Source of the DNA: Hyparrhenia diplandra
Lineage: Eukaryota; Streptophyta; Magnoliopsida; Poales; Poaceae
Length of the DNA: 64,000 bases
Direction of reading: 5' to 3'
Assembly: GCA_015847255.1 (NCBI GenBank)
Contig: JADLZK010002797.1
Location: 186,001 to 250,000, forward strand
Part shown: in pieces, positions 21,709 to 34,117 of the stretch
How the letters are laid out: every line of letters begins with the position of its first letter
Numbering within the stretch: position 1 is the stretch's first letter
Program-made: the position numbers and the translations under genes
The notes under the pieces: generated by a model
The model's database searches: none
What the model was told of the DNA's origin: nothing
Seen by the model: only the letters and a program-made list of their open reading frames with translations

Positions 21709-22860
21709 TACCCGCGCCGACAACGCCATCACCTCTTCGGACCTCCTCGCGGGGCTGGGCGTGTGTGCTCACGGAGCCCCCGGTGTGGGTCGACGCTATG
21801 CTTGAGGAGCTCGTCGCTTCCCTCGTCACGTGCCCACCTTCCACTAGGCGGCCGTTGGCTGCGCGGTGGAGCCTCCTTCACCTCTGTGTTTGTTCGCGCT
21901 CAACCGCGGAGGCGGGCGGGGCTCGGCTTAGCTAAGCCGCGGCGCAGAGGTCACCGAGGATCGGGAGGTCATGGCGTCCCCTCGCTCATCGCGGTGGGGG
22001 GCAAGCTCTACGGCCGGGGCACCACCCCCCGTGGTCGCCCGGGCCGTGCCCACCGCTATCGCCGCATGCACCCCCGGCCGGCACCGGCCCCACCCGCAAG
22101 ACTCCACATCACAAGCGAAGGACAAATGTCGTCGACGAGGATCGGCTCCCACGGCGTGATGGACCGGTTGGCCGCCAAGTCTACCTTCCGCGACCCCGGC
22201 CGAAAAAAGCAAGCGCGGCGACGTCTTGTCGAGGAAGTGGTCCATGCGACCGTGGACGCGGCATCATCGACAACAAACCCCAAGCTCGCCCGCGACGTTT
22301 CCAGAAACTTTCATGGACGCGCCTCCGTCCTCTAGGCCGGAGAACGTCGCAAAGATCCTCCCCCGCTTGGTGTCCACTGCGGGGGAGGAGGGGGCGCCCG
22401 GGCGTCGGAGGTGCCTACGACCATCTTGCCTTCCTGGCCGGCCGCACCACCTTCGCCTCCCGCACGTCGCAATTGCGCCCACAACAGCCCGATGGCGGCT
22501 TTCATTGACTCCCTAACGTTGCCGTTGGAGGAGCCTATGTTGGCTCCACCTCGCCTCCGGTCTTGAAGGTCATCGACGAATGGGTGCCACGCCGTTGCGG
22601 CCGGCCACGCCAAGTCAGCCTTCGCAACCCTAATGCGGAGAAGTAGGCGCGGGCGTGTCTTGCTAAACAGCTCGAAGGGCGTCGACCATGACTTGTCCAT
22701 CCGGACCCGACATCGCCACGGGTGCCGGGGATGGAATCGGCGGGGGTGACATCCTCTACACGGAAGAGGATGTGCGCCGCTTGCTTCCCCAACCGGACAA
22801 AGCCGTGCCACGTGGAGCCTTGACGGGCACCGCGTCGTTATAGTCGCTAGGTCGCACAAT
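21709..22860 (+). mobile_element. Retroelement-derived GC-rich debris
   Basis: The plus frame 21706-22335 (not intact before 21709) contains DRLAAKSTFRDP followed by KKQARRRLVEE. A second, broken occurrence lies at about 22565-22720 (VIDEWVPRR, SLRNPNAEK). I associate this Arg-Leu-Ala-Ala-Lys-Ser plus Lys-Gln-Ala-Arg-Arg motif pair with non-autonomous grass LTR retroelement proteins. No LTRs, PBS or polymerase are seen. Confidence 0.4.
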
Positions 22861-25174
22861 AGTTTCCTAGTTAGTACAACTTCCGAAGCTCCACCGTTAG
22901 AGCCGGTGATCTATGTTGTGTGCATGCTTCGCCCCGCTCTTGGCATCTCGCCTAATAATGAGCGAAGCCGTGTAACAAAACTCATTTTTCCCTTAAAGCA
23001 ATATGCGCACATGCGCGATTTCGAAAAAAAGGGGGGGCGATCGGGCAATGGTGCCCCTTCCTTTTTTTTTTCGCCCCTCCTCTCGCGATCTCACATTTCA
23101 CAACTCACGCCGGGACAGCCGCTACTTGCTCGCATGAGTATGGAGCTGGAGGAGCGCCAGCGAGCTCCACGCGATGTCCCCGGGCTGGCAACCAAACACA
23201 CAGCAATGCACGCCTCTTCTATCCTCTAGGCCGGGCCGCTTAATCGGGCCAATCTTCTCTCGAGCCCAACGACAACTCTGCGCCGAGGAACATTCTCCCC
23301 GTACCTTGTCCCAAAATACGGAGACTATCCGCACTCATGTTCCTCTATTTACTCCCTCTATACATCCTACTCATCAAGATTCCCTCTTTTACAAGATCTT
23401 ATCTCCCGCACTCATCCTTCTTTTTATATTTCTACTCTATACCAACTATCAACAAAATTGGGGTCCATTTATAATTTTATCTAAATATATTCATGTGTGA
23501 TCTTGTTTTGAAGGATTTATTGAAACGAATTTAATGGTGCAATCGGATTTTAATTTTGTTTTTGGTTTGTTAGTTATAACCTTTTTTGTTAGCATTAACA
23601 GTGGGGTCCACTGCTGGATCCAGCATGCAACCACCCTCCGCCTTTTCTCTCCTCCGCTCTCTCACGTCCCTTCCCAGGCGGGCCCCAGCTCAGGGTACCG
23701 GAGAGCCTGGACAGACCCTGGATGGCGCTAGGAGTACCGGGTGCAAACCTGTTCCGGAGCTTTTACCGTCCCCCGCTGCAGGTGATTTTATGTTAAATTT
23801 CTCCTCCAGTCTGTGGTCCAGTACGCCGCTGCAGATGGTCTGAATCTTCAGGCGCAGTCGCACCAGTAGTCAGTCGTCTAGCATCGACCAAGTTTTGGTC
23901 GTTAAGCAAGCTAGCTGTTGCTGTTGCACCCCGTAGGTGTATAGGATGCATGGATCGGAGTCTCAGAGTCCCGTAGGTGTTGCTGTTGCTGAAGCAGTAG
24001 TATCGTTCTAAATTGTCGATTGACGCCGGTATATGTAAGTCGCCAACGAAATAAATTAAGGAAAAAAATGGACGATCCTAGCGAGTGTGCATATTGAGCA
24101 TGGGGCTGGAAAACCTCGCACGCTAGCCTCCCGTCTCCAGCCAGCTCTTCTCCATAGGATGGACATCTACGTATGTCGTCAAATTTTTGGTTTGCGTCTC
24201 TCAAAATATTGAATTTCTGATTACTGAAGTTGCGGACTACTGTACTAGCGAATCAAAACAGAACAGTGACTTGGGTTCCCGAATCTGGTCAAATGTTCAC
24301 TCCGAGTAGGTTGACTAGCTAGGCAAAGGCAAGCTCAAGGGAGTAGCAGCAGCACTCCTCTTCTTTCTTCAGGGCTGGGCGGGGTTGCTTAACTGGGCCA
24401 ATCTTCTCCGGCCCAACGAGAGCTGGGCTTGCTGCCCACACGAGAACTGCGCCGAGGAACATTCTCCTGTTCCTAGTCCGGCAATACTGAATCTTCAGTC
24501 TCCGATGGCCTATCAGTCACACTATTCACTCGAGAAGATGATATGAATCGTATCGGAGGTTGTCTTATGGCTAAGCACTAGTAGTCAGTCATCTGTTGCT
24601 GTTGCTGTTGCTCCACGTAGGAGTATTAGATCATTGGATGCAGGGATCAGAGTCTCGGATCTGGGGAGGCAGCAGACCAACGTTTGGAAATCTAGTCCCA
24701 AGATCCCGATGCCTGTCCTTCACCGTTACCGTAAATTTGTTCATCTGTGGCGACCAACGTGTCTGTACGTTACTGGCAGCAGCAGGGCAGGTGGTCCTCC
24801 ACCAAATTTCCATAGGTCTGCACTGGTCCAAGAGGATTCAATTCAGGGGCCCAAATGTCTCTTTGGACTGGCTAGTTACCCTCCCTGGGCACGGCCGTGG
24901 CTAATGCGTCGTCGTTGTGATCTTCATCTTCCTAGGTTGCCTTTTCTTTCCGGTGGAGACGACACCGCTCATCGTCAGCCGGCCTTCATCTCCAACCAGC
25001 TCTTGGACTGAGATGGCGTAGCCACCTGTTAAATAGCACAGACCACCGGTCCACCGCCACATACATCCTGGAATTTCTGGTTGACTAGAACGAAACTAAA
25101 AGCAGCACGTACAAGTAGTAGTATTAATTAATACACAATTAATAAAGTGCATCTGAAAGAAATATTAATTAATG
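22861..25174. other. Intergenic 3' flank of NLR-B with repeated modules
   Basis: No gene is seen. 23220-23330 and 24370-24480 are diverged copies of one another (GGGCCAATCTTCTC, GCCGAGGAACATTCTC) and of 56695-56780. 24205-24320 matches 56395-56500. GGATGCATGGATCGGAGTCT occurs at 23943 and in variants at 24636 and 57158. 25085-25174 begins the block shared with 57440-57540. Confidence 0.65.
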
Positions 25175-25429
25175 TCAAACAAAGGTACTCTTATATACAT
25201 ATACAAACATGTGAGTATCACGAATCGCGATGCATGTACCCAGAGATGACCACCTTAGCTGGCAACGTTGCTCAGCAGGATGAATCCCCAAATACGTACA
25301 ATGCCAGAGTACCGGGGAGCACCACACTTGCAAAGAATTCAACAACGCAAAGGCGCCGCCGAGGAAGTAATGTTGCACAAAACAAAGCGACATGTGCAGA
25401 TCCATTAGCCCCTTTTCATCTCCATCAAC
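25175..25429 (-). CDS. NLR-B predicted last exon (84-residue tail)
   Basis: The exon follows the acceptor GCACTGTGCAG, which is conserved in all four NLR copies, and joins in phase to the LRR exon end (ATTATTAAA / GTAAGT). It codes VDGDEKGLMDLHMSLC and continues open to TGA at 25175-25177. The peptide has no domain I recognise. It is much longer than the tails of the other copies. Confidence 0.55.
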   Translation of the reverse strand, partial: VDGDEKGLMDLHMSLCFVQHYFLGGAFALLNSLQVWCSPVLWHCTYLGIHPAEQRCQLRWSSLGTCIAIRDTHMFVYVYKSTFV

Positions 25430-27690
25430 CTGCACAGTGCAAACGTAGCGTGTACAGGGGTTAGCTATATTGGCAGTAATTCAACAAAATAACCATCAGT
25501 CCCTATGTGCTTTATGCCCTTGCTATGTGTCGCCTGAATTTCATTATATTTCTTCGACATGTCATCACCAACAGAATATATTTAACAAATAAGAATGTCT
25601 TCTATGAAATAGTTCTACACTATTAAGCTGTTTTCACCAAAAAGAAACCGGTACTGCAATTGTTTATTTTAGTGTGTAATTTTGTTTTGTAAGGTACGCA
25701 CCACACTCTAAGAAGAAAACAATAGTACGTATATACTAGGCGTATATATAACCAAAAACTGGAAGGCTAGAATTAGATATGCTGCAGTTTAATTTGTTAG
25801 CGAACTTACTTTAATAATGTTTATGTGAGCGAGCTTCGCCTTTTTTCTCTTCTGATTCACACCACTCCTTGAGTTCCCGGTTGTTCCTAATCTCGAGCTT
25901 CTGAAGCTTGGTGAGTTGTTGTATACATGCAGGCAACGACTTGATGCCATCGCATTCATCGATGACAAGGCTTTTTAGAGAGGAGAGGTCGCCCAGCCAC
26001 TCAGGCAATGCTGATATGCTATTGCAACGTCGCAACATCAGCCAGTCGAGGGAAGTGAGGTACCGCGTGCTTTCCGGCAAGCTCTTCAGTTGATCTCCTT
26101 CGATCCACAACTCTTGAAGGGCAGGGAAGTGCTGAAATAGTCTTATGCTCTCGCAGGAGTCGTCAATTATACTGGGTTTGATGGCTCGACTAGAGGAGTA
26201 TTGATGACTGGTTTTGCCTACCTTCTCCAATGAAGATATGACTTGGACGTTCCCAATTATACTGCACTCACGAAATGTTGGTGGGCATGGCTTCAACCTC
26301 AACCTTGGACACCATTGTATCTTCAGACGGTCCAGCACAGGGAACATGAACTCCACACCATCCTCAATAGAGTATGTTGTGTTCCACTCCTCCAAGCCTT
26401 CCATATCCTCAATAGAGAAGGATGACAGTCGACGGAATGCTCCTTTGCCACCCCAGAATTCCCTGTCGATTCTTTTAATGGCAGGCAATGCCGAGAGCTC
26501 CATCTTTTCTAGGTGCGGTAACTGTCCAAGTGATGGCAGATTGCTACACGTGGGCATATTACATAGCTGAATAGAAACAAGATTTGCCAGGTTATAAATG
26601 GACATGAGCCAGCATGGAAACCTTGTACAACTGTAACCTTCGAGGCTCATGCTCTTCAAACCTCTTGGTGGCACCAGTTGTCCCAACAAATCTTGGTCAT
26701 CCAGAAATCGAACCGCACGATCATTCGACCATGTCAATCTTAACTCTGAGAGATTATGCTTGTCTGACAACTTAACATTCGTTGCTTCTTCTAGAGACCT
26801 TACATTTTCAAGGCGACCTATTCTTAATTCACTGACATTGATGCCCTCAAGAAGATGAAGATTGCTGCAACCATTGACCTCATCAACACGAACCTTGAAG
26901 ACCGCTAATGTTTGTAAATAATTTACTAGTGAACTGGCCTGATCCAGCAGTGCATCAGAACACCCTTCCAGAAATAAAGACTTCAGACCAAGTGCACGTA
27001 TACTCTCTGGTAGGGACTTAAGTCCCAAGCAATCTGTAAGGTCCAGTGTATGCAATCTTTTGAGGTTACCAATACTTTCTGGAAGATATTCAAGCCCATA
27101 ATTATAAGATAGGTCCAGATGCTCCAGATTGATAAGGGTAGCAAAATAGTCATCTAATAACTCTTTTATGATCACTATACCACCAGAATTCGAAACGTGA
27201 AATATCCAGGTCTTTCAGTGCGGTTAGGCCACGCAGATATGCCATTGACCATTGTGGAATGCGCAAGCAACCTGACAAATTTAGATGAGACAAACTTTGG
27301 AGCTTCATCAGTGACTCTGGCAGTTCTCTGATTTCTTCACATCCAGACATGTATAAATATTGTACACCAACTAGGCTGCCAATACCTGCTGGTAGCCCTT
27401 CAAGACAAGCACAAAATGATAAGTTCAAATATTGGAGTTGTGTTAGGCCACACAATGATTGAGGTAGTGCTTTTAGACCGGAACATCTAGACAACTCAAG
27501 ATGTTGCAAATGTATGAGATTACCAATAGAGTCTGGCAGTTCTGTTAGCGCAGAACTACATGACATGTCCAGGTGCACCATACACTTTAAGTCACCAAAG
27601 GACTCTGCCAATTTCGCTATACCAGAACAATCGGACAAACTTAGATATTCCAGACACCCAAGATTGCTAATTAATTGATTCTGGTACTTC

Positions 27691-28037
27691 AATGATTTTA
27701 GAAGATGAGGTCGATGACATAATCGGCGGCACCAATTTCATCATGTTCACATGTGGAGTTTTAGCTTGAGCTTTCCTCTTTTGCAAAAGTGATGGGTATG
27801 AGGGCGACGGTGGATGGTGAGATGGCCCGCCGTTCGGATCGGAACTTGCGTCCGTGGCATATCCGTTTGGGATGATGATCCTATATGGTGGAATTTATGG
27901 CTTTTCAAGGTTTTCTTGTCTCCCATCAATGGTGATGGAGTAGCTTGGTTTACTTTTTGTAATGAGAGGATGTAATTTGTTTTAATATCAATGGAATTTT
28001 TCTTGTCGCAAAAAAAAAAAAAATGATTTTAGAAGAT
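27691..28037 (+). mobile_element. Short poly(A) retroposon in NLR-B LRR exon
   Basis: An exact 16-bp TSD AATGATTTTAGAAGAT (27691-27706 and 28022-28037) flanks about 315 bp that end in a run of A after TTTTTCTTGTCGC. A long variable TSD plus a poly(A) tail means target-primed reverse transcription by LINE machinery. It may be a 5'-truncated LINE 3' end or a SINE; no internal A/B boxes are evident, which favours a truncated LINE. Confidence 0.9.
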
Positions 28038-28462
28038 CCATTAATATTTAGGTACTGCAGTTTTGATAGCTCAGTGATACACTCTGGGAGACTATCATTT
28101 TGCATCCTTGGAGCGACAAGGCACCTCAGGTGATTCAGTCTGCCAATTGAAGATGGCAACAATATACCAGAGCATTCACCGAAATCCAATGTATGCAGAC
28201 ATTTTGCAAATGAAAATGCACCACTTCGGATGTCCAGTTCGCCATTATCTGAGAAACGAAGTGCCCTCAACTTTGAAGGCATATTTGCCAACTTCATTGT
28301 CCTGTCATATTTTCTTAACTCTGAATAACGACAATATTTGTGGTCACTTGTATTTCTCTGTGGTGCAACATCAAAAGCCATTAACTCGTCTGCCACGGTC
28401 AATCTTGCCAAGTCATGTACTAGATCATGCATGGTGTATCGCACCACATGCTCTTGAGAAGT

Positions 28463-29649
28463 CTAAAACGATAAGAGCACAGCAACATTCATTAGAGACA
28501 AAAACAAATGTCCACATTGCGTGAATTAAATAAATGTATCAGACCACACGTAAGTAGTCAGGATCGGAAACTTGTTTGCTTTTGAAAAATATTAACACTA
28601 TTTTAAATCTTCATGACATCGACATTTTGATACATATATTATATGTGGAGAAGCAATTAAGGAATAATGTATTGGCAAAAAAAAATAGACATCCAACTAC
28701 ATGTTGGTAGAATATAAGTATAATTAGTGTGTAGTGTGTTCCCGCACCTTATTTTATTTTAATGGGCTTTAGTATGTGCCGTAGCAACCCCTTAAATAAA
28801 TATGTTGTATTGGAAGAAACAGTTTTCTCACCATCTTATCCCGATAAGCATGCACCCATTAAGATTCGGTGGGCATTGCCATATATCTACCAAAGAAACT
28901 TAGGTTTATGTCCTTTAGGCTTTTGTGTTCACCTTCTTGAGCATCTCCAGCCTAAGCCCTACTTGACCCCCTACTCTAATTTTTAGAAGTTTGGGTAAAA
29001 AACCCAACTCCAGTGGGATTCCTAAAAAGGACTCTCATTTTCCATGCCACCTACTTGGCCGCCAAGGTCGCGGACGGCGGTGGCACGGGCACGCCCGCTA
29101 CTCCAATGGGGTTCCTAAAAGGACTCTCATTTACCTTGGCGGTCACGTGGCGCTTCAGTCTGTCGATGTGGTCACGGGTGAGCGCAAACGACGCGATCAC
29201 CAGCTTCGACAGCGCCGGCGGCGGCCGAGGCGAAGGCTGGCCGTTGGCTGCCAGCTAGCACATTTCATCGAGCGTCCTCGTCGGCCCGCATGGCTTCCTC
29301 GTCAGCCCACCGGACCCCCCGCTGCCCTCCAAGGTGGGCTGATCCCTTCCGGGATCGACGTTCTCCGGCAACGGTGTGGAGCGCGATCGGAAGTTTACAC
29401 GTACGGGGTCATGCTGTGCCTTGTGGCCCCTATGCTTCGCTTTGCACACGGCTGGACCTTGGTGGGCGAATTGGACGTTCGTTGACTCACGGAGCCTTCC
29501 GCGTGGTGTCAGCTGGACCTTTACAAGCTGGCCCATCGTGGGCTGTGGCCGCCGCGCCTTGGCAGGCTGAGCCGATTTCACGTGGGATATCATTTGCGGG
29601 TTGAGGTAGCTCCAAAAGCGGATTCCACTTGGGCCGCCACTATCAATCT
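28463..29649. other. Region 5' of NLR-B, no gene seen
   Basis: AT-rich to about 28990, where the intron preceding the MHD exon would lie, then GC-richer. Two copies of CCTAAAARGGACTCTCATTT occur at about 29022 and 29113. Overlapping short open frames on both strands between 28990 and 29660 show no recognised domain. Confidence 0.5.
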
Positions 29650-29924
29650 CCGTGGATTTCACGACGGGGGTGGGTCAACCACGGTTCGAACCGCAGTCGA
29701 ACCACCGACCCACTTCCATTTAGCTGGAGCACCGGCCAATTCCTTTTAAATATGTTTTCTACCCACGGTGCACCATATCCATTGGTGGTTCGACCCATCC
29801 AAACTGAGTGATAGATGGATTACGTACACGTACAGACCATACACGTACAAACTAAGCAAGTGATAGATGATTATGTACACGTACAGACCAAGCAAGTACA
29901 CGTACAGACCAAGCAAGTGTACGT

Positions 29925-30115
29925 ACATGTACAGACTAAGCAAGTAGGGCATTGTACAGCTGCCGGAGTGTTCAGATAAGTCGAACAAGCAAATGCAGAT
30001 CAAACAAAGCTCATTGGCCTGAATTCAAATAACAAGTACATGTACAGACTAAACAAGTAGGGCATTGTACAGCTGCCGGAGTGTTCTGATAAGTCGAACA
30101 AGGAAATGCAGATCA
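29925..30115. repeat. Direct repeat of about 80 bp plus GTACACGTACAGACC units
   Basis: TACATGTACAGACTAARCAA, then GTAGGGCATTGTACAGCTGC, recurs with spacing of about 107 bp (29930 and 30037). Upstream, 29820-29935 is built of CGTACAGACCAAGCAAGTAC units. It lies within the hAT element. Confidence 0.85.
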
Positions 30116-31663
30116 AGCACTCAGTCGAACAAACATGATTGTAAGTTTCTAAAACTGCAAAGCCAAAAAGCTGAGGAGCAGCACGACTGCACGAGCATGA
30201 GCCTGGACATGCTGATCGAACCAAGATCTGCTCGAGTCACTGCAGACTAGCTGATTGTTGTGGTACGAGCACACTGATTGCTTCCTGGAACAATGAAATG
30301 ACCAAAAAGAGAACTTGTCAGTAGATAATACTACTACTGACAACTGATTGGCCAATGAAAAGTTAAAGCCATTGATCTAAACATAACAGTGAAATATTCA
30401 AAAAATTTGGGAATCTACCTGGGTGCTGGTGATTACTGACATATATATAATGTTACAACCAGCAGCACATGTAATTTCTTGAATGAAATAAAGGCAACAA
30501 AGTTACAAACAGTAGCACATTTCATGACTGAACTTTAGATTAGCACTGCCTGTATCTATTTCTATAATGCAGCCTGTATCTATTTCTATAATGCAGTACC
30601 ATGCACCATTGTTTCAGCAACCCACTGATAACTGATTGGCCATTTCATCAGTAAAATAAAATTTGCATGCTCGAGACCGATTGGTTTGCTTCTCAGAAAA
30701 CTCAAACTGGAGGCAAACATGATCGAGCACTACTGAACTACTGAACTATTGCAAGCATGATCATGATGGCTTGGCGAGCCAAACATCTGAACTTTATGTT
30801 GTCAATTTCAGTCCTCACTGCCAAAAAGTGGCTTTACAACAAACAATAACTGACGGCATGCAGATGCCTTTGCCCACTTCTGCCATTCAAATTCAGTGAA
30901 GCAAAAAGTTTGTCATTGTCGCATTCATACATGGTAACTTTTATGGCAAACTTTGGCTGATAAATGATGCTTATATCTGATGTACTAGGTGCAAAGGAAT
31001 GTTGGGGAATGTGCAAATCAAATCTCCTCAAAGAATACCATAGTCTCCAGATACTATAGGAATAGGATAGTTAATGTGATGCACTGCCCATCCTACGCCT
31101 CTCCACCTTATTTTTTCTAAATGGCAGGTTCCATGCTTCCATTTGAATAAGTTGAAGTTGTGGAATTTTAATCTTCAGGTTTCAGAATCATGCATAGTGA
31201 CAGTAACTAGTAGAATTCTAGTGCAGATTCATACATGGTTTCAGAATCTATAGGAGTAGAATTCTACTCCTCTACCACCACCCCAACAGCCACCATGCAT
31301 GTTTTCGTCCCTCGAGAGCAAACCATGACAATACCCGTAAATGCACCGAGTCACCAAAAATTCTTAGATAATAAAAGCATGTTGCAGCCTCAAGAATAAA
31401 AGCCTGAAAGGCTGAAATCACTTGCAAACATGATCGAGCACTACTGAACTACTGGTCCAAGCAGAAAACTTTAAACTGGCACAGTGTTACTGGACAAGTA
31501 GTAATGAGCAGGAAACTTTCATGAAGACAAAATTATTTAGACAAGAAACTAGGATGGATTTCAACACACATACCGAAATTTCATTCATGTTGATCAGGTT
31601 GCTCAATGAAATCATGAATACTTTCCATCCGAAATTTTGATGAACCTACATAGAAATATTTAT

Positions 31664-31864
31664 TTAGAGGATATTTTCATGAAGACTTAAGGCATCAGAA
31701 TTGAAAATAGAGTATATGCAGATCTTACTAGAAGCTCGAATCCAATCTTGACAGCACACTAGTGCTTCAACTGTTTCAGGAGCTAATCGACTTCTATCAT
31801 CAGTTATCACTCTCTTTCCAATGCTGAATGCTGACTCCGAGGCGACCGATGAAGCAGGCACCAC
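31664..31864 (-). pseudogene. hAT transposase C-terminal dimerisation fragment
   Basis: The frame codes VPASSVASESAFSIGKRV and then APETVEALVCCQDWIR, the highly conserved hAT C-terminal dimerisation region (Dimer_Tnp_hAT) of Ac/RICESLEEPER-type transposases. Only about 66 residues remain. The upstream BED finger and RNase-H-like catalytic domain are not found in the element. Confidence 0.88.
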
Positions 31865-32187
31865 TGAGATTGATTTCAGCAGACTTGTAAAGCTTGTGGA
31901 CTATACTAGACTAGCAAAACCTTGCTGCAGTAACATAATACTAGTTAAACAATAGATGACATGGTTTCAGCAGCTTATTCAGCTTACAGTGCAAGCAATT
32001 AGGCCATCTTAATGGTAAGACTGGGGCCTGGCCTTAACATTATAATCTCAGGCTGAATTGACATATACATGCAAAAACACAGGCAGGTCTGGTCATTCAA
32101 ACTGCAACCTGATTTCTAGACTTACTATAATTAGGAAGGTGAAATCCATTTCCTAATGGAATGTTCTGACCTAGTGCCATTAACTCG

Positions 32188-32230
32188 CCCCCCCCCCCCC
32201 ACCCCACCCCACCCCCACCAACACACACAC
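32188..32230. repeat. Poly-C / CCCCA / CA simple repeat
   Basis: A run of C followed by CCCCA units and ACACAC. A similar tract lies at 32725-32762. Both are inside the hAT element. Confidence 0.9.
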
Positions 32231-33179
32231 CTCCTTGAGATTACCAGCAAGTTTGACAAGTAGTAACTAGTACAACAGATGTGGTGAATGAATGGCTATT
32301 AATTTTGTATATAGTATCTAGTACAGCAGATGTTCCAGTAGTAGATGGTTGGTCCTGACCCAATGCCCTAAATTAGCAGCCAGAAACAGAAAAAAGGTGA
32401 ACCAATCTTTACCTGCCTAGAGCCCATTGAAGCAGTTAATCAACTGATGTTAGGTACTTTAACCATTTGAATATAGTATCTTGAGTCTTGATGATGGGTA
32501 TATGTATTCAGCAACATTAATTACTTCGTTTAAATCATTTTAGCATATTAAGACAACAAAACCAAGGCATACTTGGACTCCCACAGATGAGTTAGCTGTT
32601 ACCCAGCTATGGAAACAGCATCACAAGAGGAAAATTAATAGGAAAGACCACCTTAAATCAAGGAGGTTTCAAACATTACATGATATAAACTTCATAGGAA
32701 TAATAAGAGATAAAAGGACGAGAGCACCCCCACCCCCCCACCCCCAACACACACACACACACTTACTGCCTATTATGCTTGCACAAAAATAAATAGCCAT
32801 TCAACCGAATCAGGTTGTCTTTTTTGATGCTTTGCGAAACACAGGCAGGTTCTTGCCTAACAGTACATGCACATCTCTTCTAAGTACAATCATTTGCTAC
32901 TTGATTACACTCTCTTCATCTGTTCAATCAACAAATGAACAGTTCAAGACGAGCTACTCGTTTACAATGCCAACAGATAAGCACCATCTAGCCCTGAGCA
33001 TAGCCAAAGATCCTGATGCCTTCCCCTGGGGTTCAGTACATTTGTACAGACTAAGGCACAAATGCTTTACTGACGCCAAGTTCAGCACATTTGCTAAATG
33101 ACTGAAACAAAATAAAACAAGGCACTGCCAGAACGTAGATGTAGCAGCCGCGGATGGCACAAATGCTGAGGGTTCTTAC

Positions 33180-33630
33180 CTTGGGAGGAGGAGGGCGGGA
33201 GCAGGATGGCGTCGGCGAGCGTGTGCCGCATGGTTCGTGGCCGGCAGCGTCCCCGGCCAGAGTGCGATGACCTCGGCGTCCGGATCTGCGAACGCGGAGA
33301 AGCAGCGGCGGGTCAAGCAAGCCGTCAAAGGAAGCACGCGAGTCCGTCAGAGCAAGCACGTCGAGGGCGGGCACAGACCTGGTGTCCTGGGGAGGCTCCA
33401 CTTCTTGACCGTAGCCGGCGCCGCAGCCGCCAACAGCAGTCTTCGCCGACGCCTCCTGCTCGGTCCCCCGTATCCACCGGCGCCTCCTGCTCGGTCCCTG
33501 CCTCCGCCGGCACCTCCTGCTCGGTCCCTGCCTCCACCGGCACCTCCTGCTGGATCCCCGCCTCCGCCTCCGCCGGCGCCCGGTGCGGCGGCCATCAGGA
33601 GCGGGTCGAACCACACGAACCAAAGGTTCG
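33180..33630 (-). other. GC-rich first-exon-like segment of hAT element
   Basis: On the minus strand a start near 33596 (MAAAPGAGGGGGG) leads into Gly/Ala/Arg repeats and, in another frame, to CCCAAG/GTAAGAACC, a strong splice donor at about 33180. No single frame carries both, so at least one frameshift exists. It probably was the 5' exon of the transposase gene or a captured exon. Confidence 0.4.
33450..33570. repeat. 30-bp tandem repeat, 4 units
   Basis: Units of CACCTCCTGCTCGGTCCCTG plus CCTCCACCGG occur at about 33451, 33481, 33511 and 33541. The unit length is a multiple of three and it encodes Gly/Ala/Arg repeats on the minus strand. Confidence 0.9.
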
Positions 33631-33757
33631 ACCTATTGTGATCCAGCGAACCATGTGCCGAAATGGATCGAAGGAAGGGGCCCAAAAGGGTCGTTTTTCT
33701 AGGCCGGTTCGAAGAACCTTTGGGCCGAACCGAACCACGCCCATCGTGACCGTGGAT

Positions 33758-34117
33758 AAAGAATTTGGATTAGTACACATAACATAGAGGATTTTAAATC
33801 AATACTCATGTAATAACATACATAGAATATTTTAAATCACGACAGAGCACACGGCTAGTTAGAGCTGCCAAACAGAGGTGTATACTAGATCAAAATACTT
33901 GAGAGGATCCAGAGATCGATGGTCTTATCATCAGGACCTGTAGTGAGCTGAGCTGATATGCTTTGGTCGGAGGGAGATGCACGTAGCAATGGTTAGTGTG
34001 ATTGGGCGCAGATTTCCATGTACGTCGTCGCACGCAGCTGGTGGTCATATATTTGGAGGCATCCATTGTTCAAGAAAAAGAAATCATATATACTCTTGAT
34101 CCAATTAGCTTGCCCTG
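33758..34117. other. 3' flank of NLR-C, no gene seen
   Basis: Sequence between the hAT element and the last NLR-C exon. It is AT-rich, with no open frame of note and no clear repeat. Confidence 0.5.

Larger units (their letters stand above)
25175..28462 (-). pseudogene. NLR-B: LRR portion of a CC-NLR, disrupted
   Basis: The C-terminal half of an NLR immune-receptor gene. It opens at a splice acceptor (exon edge 28462) with the end of the NB-ARC (YTMHDLVHDLARL, the MHD motif) and runs through LRRs (LPDSIGNLIHLQHLELSRC, LKALPQSLCGLTQLQYLNLS, PPRGLKSMSLEGY, SLPACIQQLTKLQKL) to a GTAAGT donor at 25809-25804. The last exon 25429-25175 adds 84 codons. Breaks include a retroposon at 27691-28037, a frameshift near 27160 and a one-base insertion near 25850. 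No CC or NB-ARC exon is found before the hAT element and NLR-C on the 5' side, so the sensor/switch half is missing. It is likely non-functional as a receptor. Confidence 0.85.
29658..33749 (-). mobile_element. hAT element, internally deleted, 4.09 kb, 8-bp TSD
   Basis: Exact 8-bp repeats CCGTGGAT (29650-29657, 33750-33757) flank the element; 8 bp is the hAT TSD length. The ends are imperfect inverted repeats: TTCACGACGGGGGTGGGTC on the left and TCACGATGGGCGTGGTTC read inward from the right, offset by one base. Subterminal GGTTCGAACC-type motifs occur at both ends. Inside are a GC-rich first-exon-like segment with a splice donor (about 33180) and a C-terminal transposase fragment (31864-31664). 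The zinc-finger and catalytic parts are not seen. Confidence 0.78.

Noticed and set aside
28930..29060. GAGCATCTCCAGC / CTCCAGTGGGATTCC as a MITE
   Set aside because: No inverted partner or TSD could be found.
29680..29720. GGTTCGAACC as a tRNA T-loop
   Set aside because: No acceptor stem or anticodon arm can be folded around it; it is the subterminal motif of the hAT element and recurs at the other end.
33206..33787. Plus-strand frame of 193 codons
   Set aside because: Antisense to the hAT first-exon-like segment and produced by its 30-bp repeats; it also runs over the element end.
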